The position numbers and the translations under genes were made by a program. The notes under the pieces are model-generated. The model made no database searches. It was given only the letters and a program-made list of their open reading frames with translations, and was not told where the DNA came from. This document shows, piece after piece, positions 55,682-64,000 of a stretch of 64,000 nucleotides of DNA. The stretch is from contig JAKARB010000001.1 in the NCBI GenBank assembly GCA_021819435.1, positions 124,001 through 188,000 on the forward strand, in the 5' to 3' direction. Each line of letters starts with the position of its first letter. Position 1 is the first letter of the stretch. This stretch comes from Pseudomonadota bacterium (lineage in GTDB: Bacteria > Pseudomonadota > Gammaproteobacteria > Burkholderiales > Burkholderiaceae_C).

Positions 55682-55981
55682 TCAGCCCACCATGCGGCGG
55701 ATGTGGGACGGCGGAGTGGCTTGCATCGCCGTCACAGGGCTGGCTGGGAGATGCCAGTACAGCCAGTGCATGGCGAAGGCCGGATGCTTGTCGGCCTTCA
55801 TGCGCGACATCCAGCGAGACAGGAAGATGCCGGTGCCTGCACAAGCGGCGAAAGCCAGCTTGGTGCCGGACATGTAGCCGACGAACATGAAGAACAGCAC
55901 CGGCGCGGCGACATCGATGTCCCAGAAGCCGATCTTCCAGGTGTCGTCAAGGCGGCGCGGGATGTAGGTGTCGGCTTGCAT
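55682..55981 (-). CDS. traL: Type-F pilus assembly protein TraL
   Basis: 99 residues: YIPRRLDDTWKIGFWDIDVA at the N-terminus is a clear TraL signature, followed by two helices (about 28-60). VirB3-like inner-membrane protein. Separated from traE by 13 bases and from the pilin gene by 27. Confidence 0.93.
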   Translation of the reverse strand: MQADTYIPRRLDDTWKIGFWDIDVAAPVLFFMFVGYMSGTKLAFAACAGTGIFLSRWMSRMKADKHPAFAMHWLYWHLPASPVTAMQATPPSHIRRMVG

Positions 55982-56008
55982 GTCTTGCTCCCGTTGGATA
56001 GACCTGCT

Positions 56009-56413
56009 TCAGACGACCGCACCCATGATCGCGCCAGCGATCACCAGCCCCACGGCACCGAAGATGGCCAGGCCCACGTAGAACAGCACCGGCCCGAAAT
56101 TGCGCAGCGCGGACAGCGAAATCAACGCGACCACGAAGCCGATGAAGCCCACCAGGGCCTTGATGCCCGGCGCCAGCGACGAGAGCTGCGTCAGGGCCGA
56201 GGTCAGCGGACCGGTGATGCCGGTGAAGGCGACCAGGTCCAGGGCAAAGCCCGGCATGGCGATGCCAAGGCCCCCGACCAGCGCCACCAGTGCGGCCACC
56301 GCCGAACGGCCACCCCAGGCCTTGCCCTTGGGCTTCGGCGAGGGCGTTTGATGGAACTTTGGGGCGGTCTGATGGACCGGGGAGACGAAGGCATGGATGG
56401 TGGCGGTGCGCAT
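56009..56413 (-). CDS. traA: TraA-like conjugative pilin precursor
   Basis: 134 residues from an ATG at 56413 with AGGAG upstream. A long leader (about 57 residues) ends at a signal-peptidase-like PGFA-LD, leaving a mature hydrophobic protein of about 77 residues with two helices (ALVGFIGFVVALISLSAL and VLFYVGLAIFGAVGLVIAGA). Long leader plus tiny two-helix product, directly before traL, fits F-pilin. Sequence identity to F TraA looks low, so the call is mainly architectural. Confidence 0.75.
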   Translation of the reverse strand: MRTATIHAFVSPVHQTAPKFHQTPSPKPKGKAWGGRSAVAALVALVGGLGIAMPGFALDLVAFTGITGPLTSALTQLSSLAPGIKALVGFIGFVVALISLSALRNFGPVLFYVGLAIFGAVGLVIAGAIMGAVV

Positions 56414-56489
56414 GGGATTGCTCCTGGTTGGGGATCGCGTCAAGGCCTGACGCAGGCGGGAATGGGCAAGGGCGCAGGGGACGGCTGGG

Positions 56490-57182
56490 TCATGGCGCGA
56501 CCTCCGGCGACGGGGTGAACACCACTTCGACGCGGCGGTTCTTCGCGCGGCCGTCAGCCGTGTCGTTGGGCGCCGCGTAGCAGCACAGGCCGCGGGCGTC
56601 GATGCGGATGTCCTGGGTCAGGCGAGGCCGTAGGCGCATCAGGTGGTCGCGTACCTGTGAAGCGCGGGAGAGTGCGATGGACTCGTTCGGGCCAGTTGGG
56701 CCCACGTTGTCGGTTCGGCCGACGATGAGGATTCGGTCTGCACGGCCCAATGCGGCAGCGGCCTGGTTCAACTGCGACCTGTGCTGGGCGGTCAGTGCCG
56801 CGCTGTCCGTGGCGAACAGCAGGGTCAGGACCTCTGCTTTGGTGGCGTGCGGCGCTTGGGGAGGGCGGTGTTCTGATGAGAACGACGCCTCATCGGGTGT
56901 GGGCGCCGATGCCGGTCGAGCCTGCACGGAAGGTGGAATGGCGGCGACGGCCAAGGTCTTGCGAGTCGGTGCAGGGCAAGCGGGCTCGATGCAATGGGCG
57001 AAGTGAGCGTGGCGGCCAAGGTCGAGTTGGACGATGCGACGCACCAAAGGCTGGGGCGGCGACGGCGGGGTAGAAGTGGTTGGCTTGTTCCCGGTCAGCG
57101 CCAGCAATCCGCTGCACGACGACAAGCCAAGCAAGGCTGTCAGGGTTGCAGCGCAGATCAAGGGTGTTGGCGGCCGTCTCAT
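56490..57182 (-). CDS. OmpA-family lipoprotein in the transfer operon
   Basis: 230 residues. Lipobox LSSC (Cys about 21) after a signal core, a Pro-rich linker, then a C-terminal OmpA domain (about 120-225): [40 protein letters not shown] and KNRRVEVVF, with the peptidoglycan-binding Asp and Arg positions kept. Coupled to the lytic transglycosylase by ATGA overlap. Not a standard F-type Tra protein; it could anchor the channel to peptidoglycan. Confidence 0.82.
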   Translation of the reverse strand: MRRPPTPLICAATLTALLGLSSCSGLLALTGNKPTTSTPPSPPQPLVRRIVQLDLGRHAHFAHCIEPACPAPTRKTLAVAAIPPSVQARPASAPTPDEASFSSEHRPPQAPHATKAEVLTLLFATDSAALTAQHRSQLNQAAAALGRADRILIVGRTDNVGPTGPNESIALSRASQVRDHLMRLRPRLTQDIRIDARGLCCYAAPNDTADGRAKNRRVEVVFTPSPEVAP

Positions 57183-57730
57183 GGCGATACCCTTGCGGTG
57201 AGGATGACGCGGCGTGCATCCGCATGATTTGCGGCTTTGGCGACAGGTTGCAGCGTGGATGCGTTGCGCTTGCTGTTCCCGGCCGATGCATGAAGTTGCC
57301 TGTAGACAAGCCAGGCATAGCGCAGCCGCGCCCGGCGGCACGCTTCACCCTTGAGCTGGGTGCAGGCGGCGTTGTAGGCGCCGACGCCATTCCAGGTCAG
57401 GCCATGCCGCGCCAGGTTGTGAGCCAGATACCAGGCCCCCACGTGGATGCTGGTGCAAGGGTCGTACAGATCGCGTTCGCTGATGCCCAGCCTGGCCAGC
57501 GTGGGCAAATTCGAGCTGTTGATCTGCATCAGGCCGATGTCGTAGCTGCCTGTGCGTTGGCGATGCTGGCGGTTGACCGCCTGAGGATCGAGACGGGACT
57601 CGACCCGTGCGATCGCATACAGCAATTGCGGTGAGACGCCGTACCGCTGGCCTGCCTCGTTCCAGCAGGCCATGGCCTGCGAGGGCAAGGCCAGAGTGGC
57701 GATCAATACGGACAGGAAGACCAGAGGCAT
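57179..57730 (-). CDS. Lytic transglycosylase (VirB1-like)
   Basis: 183 residues with a signal peptide (cleavage near AMA-CW). The SLT domain has catalytic Glu44 in [11 protein letters not shown], the [12 protein letters not shown] segment and a [10 protein letters not shown] stretch. Periplasmic enzyme that opens peptidoglycan for the conjugation channel. GGAG precedes the start. Upstream of the OmpA-like lipoprotein gene. Confidence 0.9.
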   Translation of the reverse strand: MPLVFLSVLIATLALPSQAMACWNEAGQRYGVSPQLLYAIARVESRLDPQAVNRQHRQRTGSYDIGLMQINSSNLPTLARLGISERDLYDPCTSIHVGAWYLAHNLARHGLTWNGVGAYNAACTQLKGEACRRARLRYAWLVYRQLHASAGNSKRNASTLQPVAKAANHADARRVILTARVSP

Positions 57731-57907
57731 GACGCGCTCCAGAAAAAGACCGATGTGCTCCCCCGGCGGTCAAGCCGGTGGACGTTGGGTGAGACCGGCT
57801 TGCGCTGGTCAAGGTCTTGTTCAGGTGAGCCTGACCGTCATGGCCGTGGCGAGGTCACGGCTCTCTGTGAGCGAGCGCCGCGTTGATCAGTGGGTTGACA
57901 GCGCGTG

Positions 57908-58408
57908 TCAGCCCATGGGTTTGCCGAGTTTTCGCTTGGTTCGCTCGGCTGCGTTGATCCGGGCTTGCTGGAGCAGCAGCAGCCCGGAATCGTCAGCCAG
58001 GCGGCACAGTGCCACGCATGCGGTGGTCAGGTGATCGAGTTGGAACCTCGGGTTGGGATGCCGGTTGGCAGGAGAGCGCTGGAGGTCCAGCAACAACTCG
58101 TACTGCTGGCGCCAGAGGGATTCGCGGCGGCGCAGCGCGTTGTGAGCGCGAGGCACGACCTCTGTCCCCAGGAAATCGAAGATCTGCTTCGTAGCTTCCG
58201 GGCGTGCGAATACCAGCGAGACGCACGCGCTGATCAGGTCGGGGAACTGGAACACCGGGCCGGCGTTCTGGTCGCCCTTAAGCACGCCGTAGAGCCAGAG
58301 GTACTCCTCGAACCAGACGCGGGTTTCAATGATCTCTGGCAACTGGCTTTCGATCCATTCGAGCCTTGACGTGCTGGTGGGAACCTGGAGCGGTGCGTCG
58401 GTGAGCAT
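57908..58408 (-). CDS. Hypothetical protein, first gene of the transfer operon
   Basis: 166 residues, apparently cytoplasmic and helical, with no signal or membrane segment; the start MLTDAPLQVPTSTSRLEWIE has GAGG seven bases upstream. Motifs such as VWFEEYLWLYGVLKGDQNAG and FARPEATKQIFDFLGTEVVP are visible, but I do not recognise the family. It is separated from the transglycosylase by 177 bases with no obvious gene, and lies just downstream of the palindrome-rich region, so it could be a regulator or accessory factor. Confidence 0.65.
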   Translation of the reverse strand: MLTDAPLQVPTSTSRLEWIESQLPEIIETRVWFEEYLWLYGVLKGDQNAGPVFQFPDLISACVSLVFARPEATKQIFDFLGTEVVPRAHNALRRRESLWRQQYELLLDLQRSPANRHPNPRFQLDHLTTACVALCRLADDSGLLLLQQARINAAERTKRKLGKPMG

Positions 58409-58515
58409 GGTGCGTACCTCAGTCGGATGCGGTGGGCAAATCGGGGAGTGCATGACTGAAGGGTAGGGAGCGCCGCGATGGGCGTCCCGAGGGAATGTGG
58501 GCTTTGAGAGGGGGG

Positions 58516-58684
58516 TTTCGCTGTCGCGAAATGCAAGCAGCCGTCTTACACGAGAACTGATCGCCCAAACGTCTCACAGCGTCTCCAGTTGGAGACAGCC
58601 GAAATCTGCTCACGTTGAGGTGCGTCAAACACGGTGTGGGCGCTAACGTTGGGCGAAGAATCGTGTGTCTCAGGGGGCGAGACA
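58516..58684. promoter_or_regulatory. Palindrome-rich control region upstream of the transfer operon
   Basis: Contains TTTCGC-TGTC-GCGAAA (58516-58531), GTCTCCA-GT-TGGAGAC (58581-58596) preceded by a further GTCTC at 58571, and TGTCTC-N7-GAGACA (58666-58684). The repeated GTCTC/GAGAC half-sites suggest operators for one repressor. No coding sequence is convincing in 58409-58700. Confidence 0.5.
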
Positions 58685-58699
58685 TTGATTGGTGGTTGG

Positions 58700-58880
58700 C
58701 GTGACGGCTGCTCGGCAGGAAGAGGTGCCGCAGAGCACCTGACTTGGCGTCGAACACCAGCCGGGTGGCGCCGTATTTGTTGCCCACGTCCGCGTTGCTG
58801 CGGACGGTGTAGCGGAACACGGCGTGGCCGGGGTCGTAGCCCAACGGACTTGCCACGACGGCCGCCAACGTTGCCACCAT
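58700..58880 (-). pseudogene. Internal fragment of a PepSY-TM (PiuB-type) iron-regulated membrane protein
   Basis: About 60 codons read like the middle of a PF03929-type PepSY protein: LGYDPGHAVFRYTVRSNAD, then YGATRLVFDAKSGALRHLFL. Similarity appears to end near 58700, after which the frame continues into the unrelated control region. There is no upstream part, since exbD ends at 58921. It is therefore a remnant left by deletion or recombination, at the boundary between the transfer module and the iron operon. Confidence 0.6.
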
Positions 58881-58920
58881 CCACGGGTGGGTTGGCGGCG
58901 CCCCCGGAAGAGAGAAGGCC

Positions 58921-59334
<414 letters not shown>

Positions 59335-59335
59335 G

Positions 59336-60064
59336 TCAGCCTCCCTTGGCCGTGGGCTGCACCAGGGTCATCGGTGCGGATGACTTGGACACGGGCGAGC
59401 CAGTCAGGAAGTAAGCGTGCAGTTGTCGGGCGAAGCGGTTCAGCTTGTTGATCACGCCCTTGTTGGTGCGCATCAGCGCGTTGTAGCCCATCACGGCGGG
59501 GATCGCCACGGCCAGGCCGAAGGCGGTCATGATCAGGGCCTCGCCCACAGGTCCGGCGACCTTGTCGATGCTGGCCTGACCCGCCGCGCCGATGCCCACC
59601 AGCGCATGGTAGATGCCCCAGACGGTTCCGAACAAACCGACGAAGGGCGCGGTGGAGCCGACAGAGGCCAGAATGGCCAGGCCCGACTGCATGCGTTCGG
59701 CGCTTTCGTCGATGGCGCCGCGCAGGCTCTCCGTCAGCCACTCCGCCAGGCTCAATTGCCCATGCAGATCTTCCTTGTTGGACTTGTGATGGTCCACGGC
59801 GGCCTGGCCTTCGAGGGCGATGTAGCGGAAGGGGTTGTCATGCCCCTGCTGGTCCAGCAACGCCATGCCCTCCACAAAGGTATGGGTGTGCCAGAACCCG
59901 GCCACGCCGCGCGCCGCGCGCCTCAGCTTGACGGCGCGCCAGGCCCGCGTGGCGATCACGTACCAGGAGACGACGGACATGAGCAGAAGCGCGATCGCGA
60001 CGCCCTTGATGACGGCGTCGCCCTGCGCCCAGAGGGCGGCCAGGCCGTAGGGGTTGTCGGTCAT
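59336..60064 (-). CDS. exbB: Biopolymer transport protein ExbB
   Basis: 242 residues, three helices (about 15-35, 128-150, 170-195) with the MotA/TolQ/ExbB signature GLAILASVGSTAPFVGLFGT and VWGIYHALVGIG, and GEALIMTAFGLAVAIPAVMG for the third helix. Lies between tonB and exbD, forming the proton-driven motor for the nearby receptor. Confidence 0.96.
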   Translation of the reverse strand: MTDNPYGLAALWAQGDAVIKGVAIALLLMSVVSWYVIATRAWRAVKLRRAARGVAGFWHTHTFVEGMALLDQQGHDNPFRYIALEGQAAVDHHKSNKEDLHGQLSLAEWLTESLRGAIDESAERMQSGLAILASVGSTAPFVGLFGTVWGIYHALVGIGAAGQASIDKVAGPVGEALIMTAFGLAVAIPAVMGYNALMRTNKGVINKLNRFARQLHAYFLTGSPVSKSSAPMTLVQPTAKGG

Positions 60065-60084
60065 GATGGATGGTCCTTAGGAAA

Positions 60085-60888
60085 TTAGAGCGAGAAATCG
60101 ATGGGTTGGACGTACCAGTAGGGAATCGGCACGTTGCCGCGGCGGGCCGGCTGGTACTTCCAGCGCTTGACGGCTTCCAGCGCCGCCTGGTCCAGCCGTG
60201 GATGCCCACTGGTGCGTTTGAGCTTGATCTCTCCCACCAAGCCGTCAGGCAGGATGTAGACGTCCAACAGCACACGGCCTTCCTCCTGCATCCGCTGGGA
60301 TGCGGGTGGGTAAGTGGGCGCAGGGTTATTTAGATGAGCGGCGTCCGACCTTGGAAGCGTCACAGCCGCTGGTTCGGGCGCGGGAGGCGATGGCGGCGCG
60401 GGAGCAGGCGCCGCAGTCGCCAAGGGTGCGCTTTCCGTGACCGGCTGCGCTGGTGCTGGGGCGACCGCAGGTGGCGCCGTGACGGCCCTTTCAGATGAGG
60501 GTCCGGGCGCTGGCGGCGGGAGGGCTTGCCGCACGACTGGACGGGGCGGCTGAGGCTTGGGAGGCGGCGGGGGCGGGGCTACCGGGAGCGGTTTAGGCGC
60601 TGTCACCGGCGCGGCGGTGACGAGCATGCCCACCACGGCTGGCGGCACAACGATAGGAGGCTGCTGGGACATCGACGTTGTCAGCCACCAGATTAGGCCA
60701 GCGTGTGCAAGGCAAACCACCCCCAGCGCTGCCGCGCGCTTGCGCCAGCGGCTTGGCATCGGAGGCATTGTGCTGGACGAGACTGGCGCGTTCTGCCCTT
60801 GCCCCATTGATCCCCTGGTCTTTAGCGAGGGTGCGGTCGAGGCCGCGCCATCTCGCGTGGTCGGAGGTATGCGGGGTTCCGGTGTCAT
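60085..60888 (-). CDS. tonB: Energy transducer TonB
   Basis: 267 residues from an ATG at 60888. One helix (around LGVVCLAHAGLIWWLTT), a long Pro/Ala periplasmic spacer (about 85-180), and a C-terminal TonB domain with YPPASQRMQEEGRVLLDVYI and RWKYQPARRG. The start is uncertain: internal ATGs at residues 28 and 41 would shorten the cytoplasmic tail, and 60888 overlaps the preceding gene. Part of the receptor operon. Confidence 0.9.
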   Translation of the reverse strand: MTPEPRIPPTTRDGAASTAPSLKTRGSMGQGQNAPVSSSTMPPMPSRWRKRAAALGVVCLAHAGLIWWLTTSMSQQPPIVVPPAVVGMLVTAAPVTAPKPLPVAPPPPPPKPQPPRPVVRQALPPPAPGPSSERAVTAPPAVAPAPAQPVTESAPLATAAPAPAPPSPPAPEPAAVTLPRSDAAHLNNPAPTYPPASQRMQEEGRVLLDVYILPDGLVGEIKLKRTSGHPRLDQAALEAVKRWKYQPARRGNVPIPYWYVQPIDFSL

Positions 60889-60895
60889 GCTGAGT

Positions 60896-61585
60896 TCACA
60901 AAGACAAGGCGGCACCAACGAGCAAGCCGCTCAGGGGCAGGCCGAACAGCCCGAGGGCCATGAGGCGAGAGCCATGCAGGCGCGACCACATCAATGCCCC
61001 GGTGACGGACAGCATGATGAGGCAGCCCGCGATCGAGTCTGCGACCAGAATCCAAAGGGGGTGCACGCCTTGAGCCATGTGAAACCGGGTCAGCATGTAG
61101 AAGGCATTGCCGTCCCTGCGCTTGAGCGACACCGCACTGTTGCCTACCCAGTACTCTGCATTGATGCTGCCCTTGGGGCCGGAGTGAATCAGTTCCCAGC
61201 GCTCGGGTTGTTGCAATGCGCTGTCGCCCCAACTGACCGCCTTGGCGGGTTGGCGCTCGATTCGGAGTTGCTCTGGACGGAGTTGCAAAGTCTGGGCAAG
61301 CCAAGTACGCATCGCTTCAGGGTTTGCGCGGTGCGGCTCGCTGACCTGGATCGTCATGTTGCTGGGTACCGCCTCCACGACAGGCAGCTTCATGACGGCG
61401 CGGTGATTGAGCAGGATGCCCGTGGCACCGAACAGCAGGCCGAATACGCCGCCCCACAGGCCGCACCAGGCGTGGGTGCGCTTGAGCCACCTCAGCACCT
61501 CGGCACGGCGCCAGCGTGGCGGCAAAAACAAGGGCCCGCCGGACAGCGGGGCGCCGGCCGGACGGGATGGTGCCAAAGTGCTCAT
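60896..61585 (-). CDS. PepSY-associated TM helix protein
   Basis: 229 residues with helices near 38-60 (CGLWGGVFGLLFGATGILLN), 175-200 and 205-228. RTHAWCGLWGG and the FHMAQGVHPLWILVADSIA segment place it in the short PepSY_TM_like group, often encoded beside TonB receptors and thought to act in periplasmic metal or siderophore reduction. ATGA-coupled to the DUF4198 gene. Confidence 0.82.
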   Translation of the reverse strand: MSTLAPSRPAGAPLSGGPLFLPPRWRRAEVLRWLKRTHAWCGLWGGVFGLLFGATGILLNHRAVMKLPVVEAVPSNMTIQVSEPHRANPEAMRTWLAQTLQLRPEQLRIERQPAKAVSWGDSALQQPERWELIHSGPKGSINAEYWVGNSAVSLKRRDGNAFYMLTRFHMAQGVHPLWILVADSIAGCLIMLSVTGALMWSRLHGSRLMALGLFGLPLSGLLVGAALSL

Positions 61586-62283
61586 GGCTGGCCGCGGGTG
61601 CTCACCACGGTGAGCGTGGCCCGGTGACGCTGAGCCTGGTAGGTTTGGCCCTCATAGGTGCCATTGCCCTTCTCAAGATGGACGACCTGCAAGATGTACT
61701 GGCCTTTCCATGGCATGGGCAGCCGCACGAGGCCGTCCGCGCCTGTCTTGCCTTCTTGCGCCCAGGTGTTCGGCGCCACGACTTTCACATCGGCCTTGGG
61801 CAAAGGCTTGCCGCGGAAGAAGACCTGGAAAACACCGTCCTCCTTGGTCGGCAGGATGTCCAGCGTCAGTGCGGGAGCAGTCGCGGCATCGGCACCATTC
61901 AGCGCCTGATGGCGCGCATAGAAGAAGGGCTTGACGATGCCGATGCCGGCCGCCGTCCAGTCCTTCACGCCCACGGCGCCTTCTTCCACGATCAATGCTT
62001 GCTGGCCATTTCCTGCCGTGGCGAAAGCGAAGCCCTCCGCGCGTTTTTGAAGCGCCACGGGCTTGGCCGCACTGGCCGTGAGGACCTGGGCGCGGGGGCC
62101 AGGCATCTCATCCAATCGGCCGGGCGAACGTTCACGCGCCGACTCCTCGAACTCGCCGAAATAAACGGTGGCGTCCTGGCCATTGCGCTCGATCCACAGA
62201 TAGTGCGCGTTAGCCTGCAGACCTGCCAGCCCCCACACGGCGGCCAAGATGCCCTTGAGCAAGGCGGTGTTCATACGGTTCAT
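61582..62283 (-). CDS. DUF4198 domain-containing periplasmic protein
   Basis: 233 residues with a signal peptide (cleavage near ANA-HY). The mature protein starts HYLWIERNGQDATVYFGEFE, typical of DUF4198 (CbiK/NikM-like) proteins, and ends in an Ig-like region GADGLVRLPMPWKGQYILQV. Lies between the receptor and the PepSY protein. The family is associated with metal uptake; precise role unknown. Confidence 0.85.
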   Translation of the reverse strand: MNRMNTALLKGILAAVWGLAGLQANAHYLWIERNGQDATVYFGEFEESARERSPGRLDEMPGPRAQVLTASAAKPVALQKRAEGFAFATAGNGQQALIVEEGAVGVKDWTAAGIGIVKPFFYARHQALNGADAATAPALTLDILPTKEDGVFQVFFRGKPLPKADVKVVAPNTWAQEGKTGADGLVRLPMPWKGQYILQVVHLEKGNGTYEGQTYQAQRHRATLTVVSTRGQP

Positions 62284-62306
62284 GCTGTTGACTCTTTGGC
62301 TCGGGA

Positions 62307-64000
62307 TCAGAAACGGAATCGTGCGGTCAGGAAGGCGCTGCGGCCTTCACCGGGTAGGGCGCCACTGAAGGTGGCGTTGGTGAAGTAGCGGCGGTCCGTC
62401 AGATTGCGCAGGTTCAGGGCGACGTCCCACGACTTCGTCTCGTAAAACACTTGCGCGTCAACGACCGTGTAGGAGGGCACTTCATAGAGGTTGATCCCGT
62501 CCGCGTAGGAATTGCCCTTGTAGGTGATGCCGCCACCGAAACCCCAGCCCTTCAGGCTGCTGGACTGAAGCCTGTAAGCCGACCAGAGGCGAGCCGCCGT
62601 GTTGGCCACGCCGGTTGGGCGCTTGCCATTCACGCTGGACGAGATGCCCAGTTGGCTGTTGGTCACCACGTTGTTCGAGGTGGTCGTCGCGTCTTGCAGG
62701 ATCAGGTTGGCCGTCGTGGTCAGCCCTGCCATGGGCTGGGCGGACAGGTCGATCTCCAGGCCATGGGTTTTGTCGTTGCCATCCGGTGTGGAGACACCAC
62801 CGCTGCCAGGCAAGGTGACGTAGTAGCCTTCGCGGCGCGTCTGGAACAGCGCCGTCGTCAGATCGAGCTTGCCATCCAGGAGCGACAGCTTGGCACCGAC
62901 TTCCATCTGCGATGAGCTTTCAGGCTTGGCGGTAAGGCCATCGGCGGAGGCGCTGACCCGGGTCTGCTCCGTGGCCATGTTGACGAACTTGCCATTGGAC
63001 CAGCCTGCATAGAAGGAGGTTTGGGCGGAAGGTTGCCACACCGCACCCAGGGATCCGGTGGTCAGCGTCAGTTCGTCATGAACATTCTTGCTGGTGCCCA
63101 TGTAGCCTTCATCAGCGACCTTCAAGCGCTCGGTGCGCAAGCCCGCGCGGACCTTGAACTGCTCGCCAAACGCGATTTGGTCCTGCGCATACAGGGCCCA
63201 GCTTCGCGACGTGATGTGGCGATCGAATGACACCGTGCCCGTGCCCGACAAGGCGGTTTCGGGAACCACAGGGTTGTAGATGTCGGTGATGTTTGGCAAG
63301 TCATAGCTGACACGCTTGGTGTCAACTTTCGTGTCGCTCAATTCCACGCCGCCCAGGATGGTATGGCGTACCAGAGGGCCACCCACCTTCCAGACCAGTT
63401 CGTTTTGCAGATTGAGATAGCGCGCATCGTCTGACTGAGTGCGGGCGTTGCGGCCGGTCATTTGGTTTGGAATAGGGACCGCAACGGTAGAAAGGTTCCC
63501 CGCATTGCCCCCTGCATTGCGCAGCATGTCCAGCGAGCGTCGGTCCTGGATCAGCGCGGTGCGCATCGACAGGTCTGAAGAGAAGGTCCACTCATGCGCC
63601 ACCGTGAGGCGGTCGATGGTCTGCTCGCTGTAGTTGAAGGGGCTGTAGTACTTAGTCTCCCGCGAGACCGGTACGATCTGGCGCTTGTTGTCGAAGGGCA
63701 GGCCATAGTTGTCCGGCTTGACCTTGATCTCGCGGTGATCGTAGTCCACCGACAGCGTGCTGGAGTCGTTGATCGCCCAGGTGATCGAGGGCAGCACTTC
63801 CTTGATCTCGCGCGACAGATCCCGCCAACCATCGGTCTTCTCGCTGTTGACGATCAGGCGTGCCGCCACGTTGCTGGACAGCGGGCCGGTGATGTCGGCC
63901 GCGGCATTGACGGTGCCGAAGCTGCCCACGGTTGTGCTCAACTCGGCGCCGAAGGTCCGGCGGGGCTGCTTGGTGACCACATTGATCGTGCCGCCAGGCT
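62307..64000 (-). CDS. TonB-dependent siderophore receptor (partial, 5' end beyond window)
   Basis: C-terminal 564 residues visible; frame stays open to the right edge, where it reads PGGTINVVTKQP, the plug/barrel junction of siderophore receptors. The barrel follows with WALYAQDQIAFGEQFKVRAG and MEVGAKLSLLDGKLDLTTAL, and ends in Phe (TARFRF), the outer-membrane signature. Resembles the FhuE/FpvA class. First gene of an operon with DUF4198, PepSY, tonB, exbB and exbD, indicating ferric-siderophore uptake. Confidence 0.92.
   Translation of the reverse strand, partial: PGGTINVVTKQPRRTFGAELSTTVGSFGTVNAAADITGPLSSNVAARLIVNSEKTDGWRDLSREIKEVLPSITWAINDSSTLSVDYDHREIKVKPDNYGLPFDNKRQIVPVSRETKYYSPFNYSEQTIDRLTVAHEWTFSSDLSMRTALIQDRRSLDMLRNAGGNAGNLSTVAVPIPNQMTGRNARTQSDDARYLNLQNELVWKVGGPLVRHTILGGVELSDTKVDTKRVSYDLPNITDIYNPVVPETALSGTGTVSFDRHITSRSWALYAQDQIAFGEQFKVRAGLRTERLKVADEGYMGTSKNVHDELTLTTGSLGAVWQPSAQTSFYAGWSNGKFVNMATEQTRVSASADGLTAKPESSSQMEVGAKLSLLDGKLDLTTALFQTRREGYYVTLPGSGGVSTPDGNDKTHGLEIDLSAQPMAGLTTTANLILQDATTTSNNVVTNSQLGISSSVNGKRPTGVANTAARLWSAYRLQSSSLKGWGFGGGITYKGNSYADGINLYEVPSYTVVDAQVFYETKSWDVALNLRNLTDRRYFTNATFSGALPGEGRSAFLTARFRF

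Noticed and set aside
58546-58884. An Arg-rich frame overlapping the PepSY fragment
   Set aside because: Out-of-frame reading of the same DNA; the PepSY frame carries recognisable family sequence.

Overview
The window is about 64 kb of GC-rich DNA. Gene content and order point to a betaproteobacterium of the order Burkholderiales, probably near Comamonadaceae or the Leptothrix/Aquabacterium group. The clues are a DUF4148 secreted protein, a bo3 quinol oxidase operon followed by SURF1, the cysI-DUF934-cysH-cysDN-cobA sulfate-assimilation order, and a ccoI-S-N-O-Q-P-G / fnr / hemN microaerobic cluster. Genus assignment is inference. All functions rest on reading motifs and context; no searches were run.

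Layout. 1-4.6 kb (minus): bo3-type quinol oxidase cyoABCD plus the start of a SURF1 gene. 4.8-8.7 kb: an MFS transporter, a DUF4148 protein, and LysR and AraC regulators whose convergent 3' ends flank a perfect hairpin made of two consensus DnaA boxes. 8.9-11.8 kb: tRNA-Asn, then a TonB-dependent receptor behind a TPP riboswitch, so it is probably a thiamine-related outer-membrane transporter. 11.9-20.5 kb (minus): ferredoxin-NADP reductase, 7Fe ferredoxin, and siroheme and assimilatory sulfate reduction genes with a TSUP permease. 20.6-22.2 kb: a patatin-like lipoprotein and a DUF192 protein. 22.3-33.8 kb: the cbb3 oxidase locus (copper ATPase, ccoS, ccoNOQP, ccoG, short fixH), an FNR regulator, hemN and a DsbD_2/TauE-type membrane protein. 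Several FNR-type boxes link these genes, and one promoter also carries a CsoR-like palindrome. 34.0-35.3 kb: icd with a strong terminator.

From 35.4 kb the window enters an integrative element. A P4-type tyrosine integrase lies just past icd. A minus-strand F-type type IV secretion operon follows (58.4 down to 37.1 kb): unknown gene, lytic transglycosylase, OmpA-like lipoprotein, traA-like pilin, traL, E, K, B, dsbC, traV, traC, trbI, a TraF-type peptidase, an unknown, traW, traU, trbC, traN, an unknown, traF, traH, traG. Many junctions are ATGA overlaps. No relaxase or coupling protein is visible, so the element either continues past 64 kb or is incomplete.

58.6-64.0 kb (minus) holds an iron-uptake operon (TonB-dependent siderophore receptor, DUF4198, PepSY-TM protein, TonB, ExbB, ExbD). 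It is separated from the transfer operon by a remnant of a second PepSY gene and by a control region rich in palindromes.

The respiratory genes cover two oxygen regimes (bo3 and high-affinity cbb3), with FNR likely switching the second on. The sulfur cluster lacks a visible CysJ flavoprotein, and the neighbouring ferredoxin/reductase pair is a plausible electron source for CysI.
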